NCBI RefSeq assembly: GCF_023701485.1
Contig: NZ_JAMQBK010000042.1
Coordinates: 26,866 to 90,865, forward strand
Source: Aporhodopirellula aestuarii
GTDB lineage: Bacteria; Planctomycetota; Planctomycetia; Pirellulales; Pirellulaceae
Length of the DNA stretch: 64,000 nucleotides
Direction of reading: 5' to 3'
Below, in pieces: positions 29,851-38,770 of this stretch; positions within the stretch are counted from its first letter, which is position 1, and each line of letters opens with the position of its first letter. A program made the translations under genes and the position numbers. The notes under the pieces were generated by a model, which worked only from the letters and a program-made list of their open reading frames with translations, did not search any database and had not been told where the DNA came from.

Positions 29851-30990
29851 ATGAGTGTGTTACGGAGCGGTGCCATGGCGCTGATGGGAGGCATTGCGTT
29901 AGCGTTTGCTTCCGTAGGCATCGCCGAGCAGCCCGAAATCCATACACTTTCTAGCGACGCGGGCGAGTCGACTTATGATCAGTTACCCCTGTTGCTGACC
30001 CAGAGCGTGGGCTCTGGCCTGGGCGGGGCGGAGGAATCGTTCGACCTGCCTGCCGATGAGGCCTCGTGGAACGATTACGATAGCGCCGTCTCGCTATCCA
30101 GCCTCAATTCGCCTGCAAATGACGGTGCCGCTCCGAACGAACTCGACGCATGGTCATCGGATTTGCCCGACGACGTGATGCAGCAATCCGTCGTTGAGGC
30201 GATTTCAGGGTCGCTGCCTGGCAGTCAGGAGCGTGACTGGCGGTTGTTGCCTGACGGTCTGCTCTACCACTCGTATCTTGCCGGCCCGCAAGAGCCACGG
30301 ATTTCCGCGATCTTGTTTGGCGATGACAACGGCGGCTACTTTTGGGACGCAACCCTCGGCGGCCGTGTCGGCTTTTTGCGGTATGGGACCGACGACGCGA
30401 AAAACCCTCAAGGGTGGCAATGGGATCTCGAGGGAGCCGTGATGACCCGGTTAGATCTGCTCAACTCCGAAGATGTCGAGTCGATGGACTTCCGCTTCGG
30501 AACGTTGATCACGTGGTCAGAAGGTCCGTGGGCGATGAAGTTTGGTTATTTTCACTTGAGTTCTCACGTGGGCGATGAATACATGATTCGCAACCCCTCG
30601 TTCGAACGAATCAACTATGTCACCGAATCGTTGATTTATGGGGTCAGTCACCAACCGATCGAACCGGTGAGAGTTTACGGGGAAGCTGCGATCGCGGTGA
30701 AATTCTCCGGTGGCGCCAAACGCATGCAATATCAAACCGGGGTTGAGTGGAGTTCGCCGCCTCGCAAGCGAAACGCGATGGCTCCGTTCGCGGCAGCTAA
30801 CTTCGGATTCCGTGAAGCGACGGAGTTTCACATGGCCACGACGCTGCAAGCGGGTTGGCAATACCAGGGGCCGAAGTCCGATCGGCGACTGCGATTCGGT
30901 TTGCAGTACGGAGACGGCCCGACCAGTCAGTTCGAGTTCTTCCAGAAGAACGAAGAGTATCTCGGCTGGGGCATTTGGTTCGACTATTAA
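29851..30990 (+). CDS. DUF1207 envelope protein
   Basis: 379 residues with a signal peptide (SVLRSGAMALMGGIALAFAS, cleavage near AEQ) and an acidic N-terminal spacer (~25-115). The C-terminal ~250 residues form the DUF1207 region ('WRLLPDGLLYHSYLAGPQEPR' area, 'GYFWDATLGGRVGFLRYG', 'MKFGYFHLSSHVGDEY'). The alternating aromatic/hydrophobic strands end in Tyr ('GWGIWFDY'), which suggests an outer-membrane beta-barrel. The ATG at 29851 has a GGAAGG site 9 nt upstream and starts the signal peptide. Function is unknown; the family often occurs in didermic bacteria with unusual envelopes. Confidence 0.85.
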   Translation: MSVLRSGAMALMGGIALAFASVGIAEQPEIHTLSSDAGESTYDQLPLLLTQSVGSGLGGAEESFDLPADEASWNDYDSAVSLSSLNSPANDGAAPNELDAWSSDLPDDVMQQSVVEAISGSLPGSQERDWRLLPDGLLYHSYLAGPQEPRISAILFGDDNGGYFWDATLGGRVGFLRYGTDDAKNPQGWQWDLEGAVMTRLDLLNSEDVESMDFRFGTLITWSEGPWAMKFGYFHLSSHVGDEYMIRNPSFERINYVTESLIYGVSHQPIEPVRVYGEAAIAVKFSGGAKRMQYQTGVEWSSPPRKRNAMAPFAAANFGFREATEFHMATTLQAGWQYQGPKSDRRLRFGLQYGDGPTSQFEFFQKNEEYLGWGIWFDY

Positions 30991-30994
30991 CTGA

Positions 30995-31066
30995 ATAGCG
31001 ATGCTTTCCGGCAGACGTAGTGGAGTTTTCGCCGCTCACGTAGCTGAGTTTCTCTGAGCCTGTGAA
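30995..31066 (-). repeat. Second copy of the AGCGTCAC-type intergenic repeat
   Basis: About three quarters identical by eye to the reverse complement of 50685-50756, with a perfect 17-nt core CTCACGTAGCTGAGTTT. It sits directly after the DUF1207 gene. It holds only one half of the larger palindrome seen at 50624-50753. Confidence 0.6.
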
Positions 31067-31134
31067 TCTATACGCCGGGGGCGAAGCAATGTGGCCGTTT
31101 GCTTGGAACGTCTCTTTTTAGCGGAATGGCGCGA

Positions 31135-31250
31135 GCGGGCTGTTGTGTTAGGCGTTTCGCAAAAATTAGTGAGCCGACAGCGCTAGCTGCGGGCCTCCAA
31201 TGGGCGCGTACTAGCCGTTAGGCCGTCGGCTCAATAAAACAACAGCCCGC
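31135..31250 (+). repeat. Nested inverted repeat
   Basis: Outer arms GCGGGCTGTTGT (31135-31146) and ACAACAGCCCGC (31239-31250) are perfect. Inner arms GAGCCGAC (31171-31178) and GTCGGCTC (31225-31232) are perfect. It runs straight into the dispersed-repeat copy beginning at 31249. The rest of the 653-nt gap 30991-31643 shows no supportable gene. Confidence 0.65.
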
Positions 31251-31382
31251 GAGCCGTCCGGTCCCGCGTTACCGGACGGCTCGCGCCGTTCCGATACTTT
31301 TGAAATCCCGCAGTAATTAAATCGACGTCCCCCGCCAACGAAGCTTACGGGAACGCTCGTTCGCAGAGCGAACGGCCACACT
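31249..31382 (-). repeat. Inverted partial copy of the 25382-25586 dispersed repeat
   Basis: Read on the minus strand it follows the 25.4-kb copy in order: the GTGGCCGTTCGCT module, AAGCTTCG, GACGTCGATTTAATTACTGC, TTTCAAAAGTA, and the CCGTCCGGT hairpin (arms 31249-31262 and 31271-31284, 14 bp perfect). It lacks ~33 nt of module A and the far arm of module B. The two copies face each other across the DUF1552/DUF1592/DUF1207 block. Confidence 0.7.
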
Positions 31383-31643
31383 AATAACTTCACAGTCTCT
31401 CTGCGGTTCCGTATGCGGGTTACATTCGCAATTGTCGGTCTTGGAGATACTGAGCTGCGCGAAACGCAAACCACGGACCGGCACTCGTGGCTTTTGGATG
31501 TCGTTACTTCGTGACTCACCATTTGCCAAACACGGAATCGAAGCGACCGCAAGGCTTCTGCTTACTTCCCCTCATCAATGGCCGGGTAGGAAGCGTTCGC
31601 GTTTTTATCCCCTGCAACGGAAACGCTGCTGCAGGCAATCCGG

Positions 31644-33878
31644 TTATTTAAGATTGGTGGCAGAGCCGTTGCTGCTCCCCGAAAGTCGGAAGATGGCTTG
31701 AGAACCCGCTGGTTTTTCGAAACGGAATCGCGGATCGGAGATCAGCCCCGTGGCACCGTCGGCGATCAAAGGGGTGCGTGTCGGTGCGTCCCAGGCGAGC
31801 CGATCTTCCGAATCGACTTCTCGAAGATGATCGAGCAAAATCCGTCGCACTTCGAAGATCGCTTTACCAGTCATATGCAAACTCGTGTGCGTCGCGTCGA
31901 CGACCAGTTCGCTTTGCACGTCTTCCATTTTCGCGCTGGTGTACTCGACCACTCCATCGCCTTTGTAATTGCGTCCTGCTAGCATCGGTGGATCATCGAG
32001 TACGCCGATGATGTTGTGATAACGAATGTCCGGTGATGTCTTCGCTCTCAACATGACAGGAAAGATCGGTGAATCGGGTGCGAGCGAATCGACCGCATTG
32101 GCTTCGGTCAACAATCGTGTATCGCGAAAGAAGCCGGGATTGGCACGAGTCAGGCGGGTACTCGTTGAGATTGCCATCTTTGGCAGTTTGATGATCTTGC
32201 CCGCCAACCAACGCGTCGCGGAGTTCGCCAGGTCGCTTCCGCGGTGCGGTGTACCAATCGTGATCACGCGGCTGATCGATTTGTTAGGGCGAAACTCCAA
32301 TGCACTGACGAGTTTGTTGACGTCTTGCTGTGGCCCCCGCAGTTTTTCCTTCGGTTGATCGCTGACGATGTTCCAAAAGTCATCGCCGCTATCGATCGTC
32401 TGCATCCGCGAAATCAGACCGCCCATGCTGTGTCCGACCAGCACCATGTTATCGATGGCGCGGTCTTGACCGGTCGCATCAAAGGTCTGTCGCATCGCGA
32501 ACAGATCACTGCGAAGTTGAGTCGCGCTGAGCCAGAAGGGTTGTCCGGATGGATAGAGGTAGAACCAAAACTGATAGCGTTGGCGGATTTCCGGGAAGCT
32601 CCGCAGGTCATTGAACATGTCCATCCACGTCAACGGACTCGACCACAATCCGTGCACCATGAGCACCGGGATGCGATTGGGGTCGTACGGTTCGAGCATG
32701 TACAGACCACGCTTTTGTTGTGCGTCATCTGGGTCGAGCAACCCTTCGGTTGCGCGGTCACGTTTGCGATACTCGGGGCTGTCGAGGAAGTAGGCTAGCG
32801 GCGTGGTCAGGTCGGTTTCGAGGGGGACCCAATCGGGACCCAGTTTGATTTGATTGGCTCGCAACGGATCGAAAAACTCGAGCACGCAGACGGGTGTCTC
32901 GTTCGGATCGTCAGCCGCGTACGGGTTCGGCACGCTGTGGCTGGCCAAGCGGAGTTGGTTTGGCGATGCGGCGTGTGATGGGAGCAGATCGCCAGAGGCG
33001 GCGTACTCGCCCGCGTTACCCGTCGAGCAACGCAGCAGTGCGGTGACGGCGTAGCTGAGACCTTCGGGATAATATTTCTCGCGTGGATCGTTGGGCCCGC
33101 GAGGTTTGCGGACGGCAACCAATGGCACGCCGAGCCCAAAGGTGGTGTGCCGATTGCGGAGCGTTTTGATGTCGAAATCGCTGACAAATTCGTAGCGATC
33201 GAATTCATCCGGCTTCCACGCCCCTCGCATTTCCGTGCGAATGACAAACTTACGATCCGCGGTTTGAATCGTATACGTCTGGCCCGGCCGCAAGCGGTTT
33301 TCGGCACACAGCACGCGAAGCAGGTCTTCGAGCGATTCGTTGTACAGATCACAGACAGCGCGAAACTGAGGATCGTATTGGTTGCGGACTTCGGCGAGCT
33401 GGGGGCCGAAGAGGTATCGGTAACTTGTCGTCAGCGCGATGCCGTAGTGGTTCATCGCGTCACTGGTGCGGCCAATACGCTCGGCCTTCTTACCTTCCAC
33501 GTACGCCAGTTCGGAAACGGCGTAGGTCAATTCAGGGTCGAGATTCTGACGATTGAGAGTGCGCAGTTGATGGATGCAAATGTTGCTATCGCTCTCATAC
33601 GTTTCACTGAGCCCATAACGTCGGAGAGTGTGTTGGGTCCGCTCGCTGATCTCGGGACCACGCCAACGCAGCAGTTGCAGCGAATTTTCGAGAGCGTTGT
33701 CGCGGATCGGCCGGTCCTGCAAATAGCGAGCGGTCGCACAACCCGTCGAACCACAGGCCATCAAGACCGCGATCGCCACACAACCGAACCACGCAGCGTT
33801 TTTCACGCCGTGAGTGCCAGCCGCATGACTCGGTTGAGTCGCTGGTGCCGGTCCGTTAGTTGTCGTGGAACAGAACAT
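31644..33878 (-). CDS. Lipoprotein alpha/beta-hydrolase (lipase/esterase-like)
   Basis: A 744-residue predicted lipoprotein. A hydrophobic segment ends in the lipobox-like 'STGC' (~residue 47), giving an N-terminal lipidated Cys. The C-terminal half has an alpha/beta-hydrolase core: oxyanion strand 'IPVLMVHGLWSSPLTW', nucleophile elbow 'VGHSMGG', a cap-like region, and a late His in 'DATHTSLHMT'. 'IGTPHRGSDLANS' is typical of triacylglycerol-lipase/PGAP1-like proteins. The N-terminal ~330 residues do not match a family I know. It probably acts on ester substrates in the envelope. The 186 nt upstream hold nothing obvious. Confidence 0.85.
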   Translation of the reverse strand: MFCSTTTNGPAPATQPSHAAGTHGVKNAAWFGCVAIAVLMACGSTGCATARYLQDRPIRDNALENSLQLLRWRGPEISERTQHTLRRYGLSETYESDSNICIHQLRTLNRQNLDPELTYAVSELAYVEGKKAERIGRTSDAMNHYGIALTTSYRYLFGPQLAEVRNQYDPQFRAVCDLYNESLEDLLRVLCAENRLRPGQTYTIQTADRKFVIRTEMRGAWKPDEFDRYEFVSDFDIKTLRNRHTTFGLGVPLVAVRKPRGPNDPREKYYPEGLSYAVTALLRCSTGNAGEYAASGDLLPSHAASPNQLRLASHSVPNPYAADDPNETPVCVLEFFDPLRANQIKLGPDWVPLETDLTTPLAYFLDSPEYRKRDRATEGLLDPDDAQQKRGLYMLEPYDPNRIPVLMVHGLWSSPLTWMDMFNDLRSFPEIRQRYQFWFYLYPSGQPFWLSATQLRSDLFAMRQTFDATGQDRAIDNMVLVGHSMGGLISRMQTIDSGDDFWNIVSDQPKEKLRGPQQDVNKLVSALEFRPNKSISRVITIGTPHRGSDLANSATRWLAGKIIKLPKMAISTSTRLTRANPGFFRDTRLLTEANAVDSLAPDSPIFPVMLRAKTSPDIRYHNIIGVLDDPPMLAGRNYKGDGVVEYTSAKMEDVQSELVVDATHTSLHMTGKAIFEVRRILLDHLREVDSEDRLAWDAPTRTPLIADGATGLISDPRFRFEKPAGSQAIFRLSGSSNGSATNLK

Positions 33879-34064
33879 GCGAGCGAGACTAGTGAGATGC
33901 CCCGCGCGACGTCAACAAAAGATAGGTAATCTAGGCGTGATCCAAGAAGAAACTGCAAAGTCCACCGCTAGAACGTTTCCCACGCCCAGCAGTTCATGGA
34001 TCGCAACGACATCTACAGACCGTTGATGACGACCGCTGCCTTGAGATAGAAGGCTCGTCAACTT

Positions 34065-34520
34065 TTAGGCTTCATGAACGAAGCCGAGGTGCAACTCGAA
34101 GTGGCGGCATTGCAGTTGCTCGGTTTGCGTGTAAGTCAAATTCCCGAACATCGGATTACGGGGGACTTCTGTCATCGACGCGAACCGCTGATGTGCGGCA
34201 CGCAACTCAGCCAACGCGGTTTCAACAGGAACGTCTTCTTTAGACCAAAAGTATTCCTGCATTTTCGGCGGCAACTTGAATCCGGGTTTTGGCCGCCCGT
34301 TGAGGATCTTGCCACGAATCATGGGGCCAAAGATTTTCAGGAGGAGCGGGACTTTTGGCGGCGGAGCGTCACCGACGGCCATTCGGATCGTTCGCGCGAG
34401 ATGGTCGAGGATTTGTCCGAATGAAAAACTGCCCGCAGTGGTGGTTTCACACGTGGCGAGCCTTTCGACTTCGGCCATCCCCTCGTCGAGCGTTTTGAAG
34501 TGAAGTTCGCGATGATTCAT
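34065..34520 (-). CDS. DUF1569 protein (DinB-like fold)
   Basis: 151 residues matching the DUF1569 family, a DinB-superfamily four-helix bundle: 'RELHFKTLDEGMAEVERLA', 'FSFGQILDHLARTIRMAV', 'PPKMQEYFWSKEDVPVE' and the ending 'QCRHFELHLGFVHE'. Conserved His residues (in 'LDHLA' and 'CRHFELHL') are the likely metal ligands. The start at 34520 is the first ATG adjoining the conserved region; the frame stays open to 34721, so a non-ATG start up to ~65 residues earlier is possible. Its biochemical role is unknown. Confidence 0.75.
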   Translation of the reverse strand: MNHRELHFKTLDEGMAEVERLATCETTTAGSFSFGQILDHLARTIRMAVGDAPPPKVPLLLKIFGPMIRGKILNGRPKPGFKLPPKMQEYFWSKEDVPVETALAELRAAHQRFASMTEVPRNPMFGNLTYTQTEQLQCRHFELHLGFVHEA

Positions 34521-34684
34521 ATGCTGACTCGAAGGCTCGTTGAAGAATTTGCGACGCACGATTTTATCGTCCGCTGAGAGGGAACTCGTTCGCTTCTCCC
34601 GCAATTCATCTTCGTTGAGGCAATTTGCCGCAGGCAGGGCCGCGGACTGAAATGCTATCGGCCGGCGTTCACCGGGCCGAACAA

Positions 34685-37600
34685 TTAAGAAGCCCGGCCG
34701 AGTTTCTCGGCTTTCCACCACGATCCGTCATCATCACGGACCCCGTCGTCAGCGATCCGGTCATCTGCGACCATCTCGTCGGCGGTTTCGGTTTCGTGGA
34801 CGCGGTCTTCTTCGGCGAGCCACTGATTCCGTGTCGCTTGCGCGGCGGCTTCATCGGCGTCGATGCGGCCATCGGCTGGTTCTCGTTCGAACCATGCCCA
34901 ACCGATCGAGTTGTCGACAACGCGAGTCTCGACAACCGGTTCCGGCTCCCGCTCGATCACAATGCGAGGTTTGCGAACCGGTTCGGGTTTCGCGGCCGGC
35001 TTCTTAATAATTTTGATTTCCGGAGCTCGGCGTCGTCGATGTTGACGATGTAGTCGTTCGAAACCGAATCGATATCGCGATTTCGGAGCCTTGGGTTTGT
35101 TCGGCTTGATCGCCCGGTTTTCGACCACGAGCGTGGCTGGGCGTGCAATCGGCAATGGCGGAGGCGTGACGGCGACCGGCAGTGGTTCGGGTTCCGGCTC
35201 GAGAGTTTCCGGTTCCGGCTCAGGGCTTTCCGCGACCGGTTCGGGTTGTTCCTCGACTTCCTCTTCGTACGACTCTTCCTCTTCGTATTCCGCTTCTTCG
35301 TATTCGTACGAGTCTTCGGGAGGCGAAAGGATGTGGGCGCGACCGGGAGTTCCCTGGGCGGGCATCTGACGAACTTCGACACCGATTTGGTGGAAGATCT
35401 CAACGATATGATCGTGGCAGGTGAACATCATGACTTGATGTCCAAGTTCAGCGAACGTTTGCAGAGTTCGAGCGGCGTGTTCGGCGCGCTCGCCGTCGAA
35501 ATTGACCAGAACATCGTCGAGCACGAGCGGCAACATCACACCGCGACGGGCATAAGCGGCCGCGAGTGACAATCGCAGTGCGATAAAAACGGCTTCGCCC
35601 GTACCACGACTGAGGACGTCGAGCGGCAATGATTTACCTTCGCTGTCGTCAATCTTCAATTGGTTCGTACCCAACGGGGTCCAAATGCGGGTGTATTTCC
35701 CATCGGTGAGTTGGTTCAAGAACGACGAGGCTTCGCGAAGCGTTTCGGGTTGGCGTTCGCGTTCAAACGTTCCGCAAACATCCTCGAGCAGACAGCTTGC
35801 GGTTGCGAGAGTTTGCCAACGACGTGCGAGTTTTTCGAGTTTGCGATCGACGCAGCCGAGTTCCAACCTGGCGGTCATCAAGCGGTCGTCGTCGCCGAGT
35901 TGTTTCATGCTGGCGGCGAGTTCACCTTGGGCGGTTTGCATCGATGCGATCCGCGTTTCGGTTTCGCTCATCCGTGTCGTCAACGCATCCCAGCGACGCT
36001 CGAGATCGGATGCCTTGACACCTTCGATTTCGCGAGCGACATCGTCGTATTGAACTGACGTGCCGATCATGCTGCGAATCTGTTTATCGATCGCTTCGCG
36101 TTCCTCGTTTAATTGTGAGAGCAGCGATTTGCGATCAAGGATTTGGTAGAACTGTTCCGCTGTCGCGACACCGCACTTGGCCCACAACGCACGGCGTTGT
36201 TGTTCGGCACGTTCGATCGTGCTCGCGTGGGATGAATGCTGTTTCTTGTACTGCTGGTCCTGTGCCTTGAGGTCGCGACGTTGCTTGATCCAATGTTGTT
36301 GGCGTGCAAGCTCTTCGTGCAAGTGGTTGAGTTGATCGAGCGGGTTGCTACGGATCTTCAACGATGATGCGGTATTTTCGGACATCGGTGAGGCGGCACG
36401 CAGGCTCGATCGCGTGTCTCGATCGGCATACTGATCCTGGTCGACATCGCGGTGACCGTCTTCGTAGCCGTTCGGGCCGAGAGATCGGTATTGGGACTTG
36501 TCGCGATTCTGTCGTGAATCACGGTTTTTGTCGTGTTTCTTATCTCGATTGCCACGGTTGGCATCACGATCGGAAGCTTCGTAGTCGTCGTAGCGAGAGT
36601 CGTTAGACGCCTTGCTCTCTTCGGACGCGTCGAGCGCTTCGATGTACAACGTTTCGATGCGTTTGGCGATGGTTTGTCGTTCGCGTCGACGTTGTTCGCG
36701 CTCTTCACGAAGGTCATGCAAACGACGCAGGCTCGCTTGCAAAGTCTCGTATCCGTCACCGAGAGTGCGAACACTCTTGGGCGAAAGTGTGTTCGACAAA
36801 CCGAGTCGGTCGAGAGTCGCGGTCCATTCGCGGCGGGCGGCTTTCATGCCGTCAGCGGCTTTGGTCGCCCGGGCGTACGACGCCTTGTAAGCTTGCGTTG
36901 CCGCTTCGTGTGCGTGGTAGATCGGCAGCGATTCTTCGAGTTCAGCTAATAACGATTCCGAATCACGAAGCCGGGCTTCGAGGGATTCGTTGCTGGTCGG
37001 TAGGTGTGAGTCGACTTCCTCGCGTTCCGATTCGACTTCGCGAATTTGACGACGAACGCTTTCGATTTGCCGTTCGCAGTCTTCAAGGTCGACGATCGTG
37101 CTACGTTGCCCTTTCTCACGGCTGAGGTAGTAGACGAGCAACGCCATCGCACCGAACATGATGCACAACATGCCCTGCGTGGGGTTCGGTTGTGCGACGA
37201 ACGTCGTGATTTGGAAAACGTTGAATAAGCCGTACAGGACGAGCATCCCACCGACGACAAACGGCAGTCCGAGTAAAAACAACCGATCCATCGGCAATGC
37301 TTCATCGGTCGTCAGTTCGATCGATTCGCGTTCGAGATCGCGGTAGTGTCGGGTGAGCTTGTCGAGGTGCTGCCCGAGTTGAATGCGGTGACGCAGCGAC
37401 GAGATATTGTCATTCTCGCGACGGATCGCTTGTTGCAAGTCGCTCGCGTGGGCACGGTTGAGAATGTCTTGGAGTTTCTCGCCGAGTTTTTCCGCACGTG
37501 CTTTATGCGTCTTGCCTTCGGTGCGAGATTGCTTGAGCAAGAACATTTGCTCTTTGACGTTTTTGGCCGGCGTCGAGAGTGCGGCAAGCGTGCTGCGTGA

Positions 37601-38770
37601 CAAATCGGGCAATGCGCCCGTGTCACCTTCGGCGATTTGTAGCCGTTCGTGCTCGTCGATGCCGAGTCGGTCAGCATCCGCTTCGACTTGTTTGCGTGCC
37701 TTTTCGATTTGCGTATCGATTCGGGCGATCTGTTCCTCGAGAGCTTCGACCCAAGTCGCTTGTTGTGTGGCGGCTTCGATTCGCCCTTGGAGATCGAACA
37801 ACCGTTTGTTGACCGGTAATTGTTCGGCTTTGTCACGCAGCGATCGGCGGCGACCGCGGATTTCTTCGATCTTTGCCTTGCGTTCTTCGATCAACGCTTC
37901 GATTTGAACGAGCTGCGAGGGGGCGTCGTCGGGCAGATGGGCTTCGCCTTCGATCGCTTTGATGTCAGCGTCGAGTTTGGCCCGCTTCTGCCACGGTTCG
38001 TGGACGCTGGTGGCGATCTCGACACAACGGGCTTCGCGTTCCCAGGCGACCATGCGTCCCCGGAGTGTTTCGATCTCTTGGCTTTGCGTCCGCCGCTGCG
38101 TCGCCATTTCGCTCCAGCGGCGAGTTTGGCCGGAGAGACGTTGGATTTCGTCGCGAAGTTTTTCACGGCGGCTGAGAAGACCCGCGAGATGGTTTGCGGC
38201 GGCTTCTTCTTCGGATTGCGATCCGTTGTCTTTGCCGATTAATTCGGTACGTCCCGCTCGCAAACTGCGCAGCACGTCGACGAGCGACACGCGGTCCAGT
38301 CCGCTGCTGAGTTTGTACAGTTCGTCGGCGGCCGAGGTGTCGTCGAGCGTGCTGAGTTCTTGGAGTTCGCGAATACCGATCGCGAACACGTTCGTGAAAA
38401 TAGGTTCGTCAATCTGGCCGAGCAACATGCTCAATCGGTGTTGGCCCTGGCTGAGCCCATCGGTGCCCGTGACCGCCAACCGGCCCGTCGTGTCGGAATC
38501 CGTCAGTTGGCTGTGGCGTCGGATTTCGTATCCACCACCGGGACCCGTCACGCGAATCGCACCACCGGGCGTGCCGCCGTGGATCGGTGGGAGGTACTTT
38601 GCACGTCGTTCGGGTGTGAAGCCATACAGCATCGCACGAAGGAACTGCATCAACGTTGTCTTGCCGGCTTCGTTGGGACCGTAGAACAACGTCATACCTT
38701 CGCTAAGCGAGTCAACGCTTAACCCGGTCCAGACGCCGAAACCGTCAATTTGGATGTCTTTGATCTTCAT
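34685..38770 (-). CDS. YhaN-like SMC/Rad50-type ATPase with membrane segment and acidic tail
   Basis: A 1361-residue AAA/ABC-type ATPase of the YhaN group. Walker A GPNEAGKTT is at residues 31-39, followed by long coiled coils. Two hydrophobic segments near residues 490-550 ('LFLLGLPFVVGGMLVLYG') are also found in YhaN. Late in the chain are the signature 'LSRGTGEAVFIALRLSLA' and Walker B 'PLVLDDVLVNFDG' (~1075-1088). Two additions are unusual: an Asp/Arg/Asn-rich linker (~723-800) in the second coiled coil, and a ~210-residue Glu/Pro-rich tail (~1148-1361). It overlaps the YhaO-like gene by ATGA, as expected for an SbcC/SbcD-style pair, so it probably acts on DNA ends at or near the membrane. 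Confidence 0.85.
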   Translation of the reverse strand: MKIKDIQIDGFGVWTGLSVDSLSEGMTLFYGPNEAGKTTLMQFLRAMLYGFTPERRAKYLPPIHGGTPGGAIRVTGPGGGYEIRRHSQLTDSDTTGRLAVTGTDGLSQGQHRLSMLLGQIDEPIFTNVFAIGIRELQELSTLDDTSAADELYKLSSGLDRVSLVDVLRSLRAGRTELIGKDNGSQSEEEAAANHLAGLLSRREKLRDEIQRLSGQTRRWSEMATQRRTQSQEIETLRGRMVAWEREARCVEIATSVHEPWQKRAKLDADIKAIEGEAHLPDDAPSQLVQIEALIEERKAKIEEIRGRRRSLRDKAEQLPVNKRLFDLQGRIEAATQQATWVEALEEQIARIDTQIEKARKQVEADADRLGIDEHERLQIAEGDTGALPDLSRSTLAALSTPAKNVKEQMFLLKQSRTEGKTHKARAEKLGEKLQDILNRAHASDLQQAIRRENDNISSLRHRIQLGQHLDKLTRHYRDLERESIELTTDEALPMDRLFLLGLPFVVGGMLVLYGLFNVFQITTFVAQPNPTQGMLCIMFGAMALLVYYLSREKGQRSTIVDLEDCERQIESVRRQIREVESEREEVDSHLPTSNESLEARLRDSESLLAELEESLPIYHAHEAATQAYKASYARATKAADGMKAARREWTATLDRLGLSNTLSPKSVRTLGDGYETLQASLRRLHDLREEREQRRRERQTIAKRIETLYIEALDASEESKASNDSRYDDYEASDRDANRGNRDKKHDKNRDSRQNRDKSQYRSLGPNGYEDGHRDVDQDQYADRDTRSSLRAASPMSENTASSLKIRSNPLDQLNHLHEELARQQHWIKQRRDLKAQDQQYKKQHSSHASTIERAEQQRRALWAKCGVATAEQFYQILDRKSLLSQLNEEREAIDKQIRSMIGTSVQYDDVAREIEGVKASDLERRWDALTTRMSETETRIASMQTAQGELAASMKQLGDDDRLMTARLELGCVDRKLEKLARRWQTLATASCLLEDVCGTFERERQPETLREASSFLNQLTDGKYTRIWTPLGTNQLKIDDSEGKSLPLDVLSRGTGEAVFIALRLSLAAAYARRGVMLPLVLDDVLVNFDGERAEHAARTLQTFAELGHQVMMFTCHDHIVEIFHQIGVEVRQMPAQGTPGRAHILSPPEDSYEYEEAEYEEEESYEEEVEEQPEPVAESPEPEPETLEPEPEPLPVAVTPPPLPIARPATLVVENRAIKPNKPKAPKSRYRFGFERLHRQHRRRRAPEIKIIKKPAAKPEPVRKPRIVIEREPEPVVETRVVDNSIGWAWFEREPADGRIDADEAAAQATRNQWLAEEDRVHETETADEMVADDRIADDGVRDDDGSWWKAEKLGRAS

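Noticed and set aside
31432-31701. 89-codon frame in the repeat-rich gap
   Set aside because: Overlaps the end of the hydrolase gene on the other strand and shows no domain.
33147-33929. 260-codon plus-strand frame opposite the lipoprotein hydrolase
   Set aside because: Shadow of the hydrolase gene, with no ribosome site and no domain.
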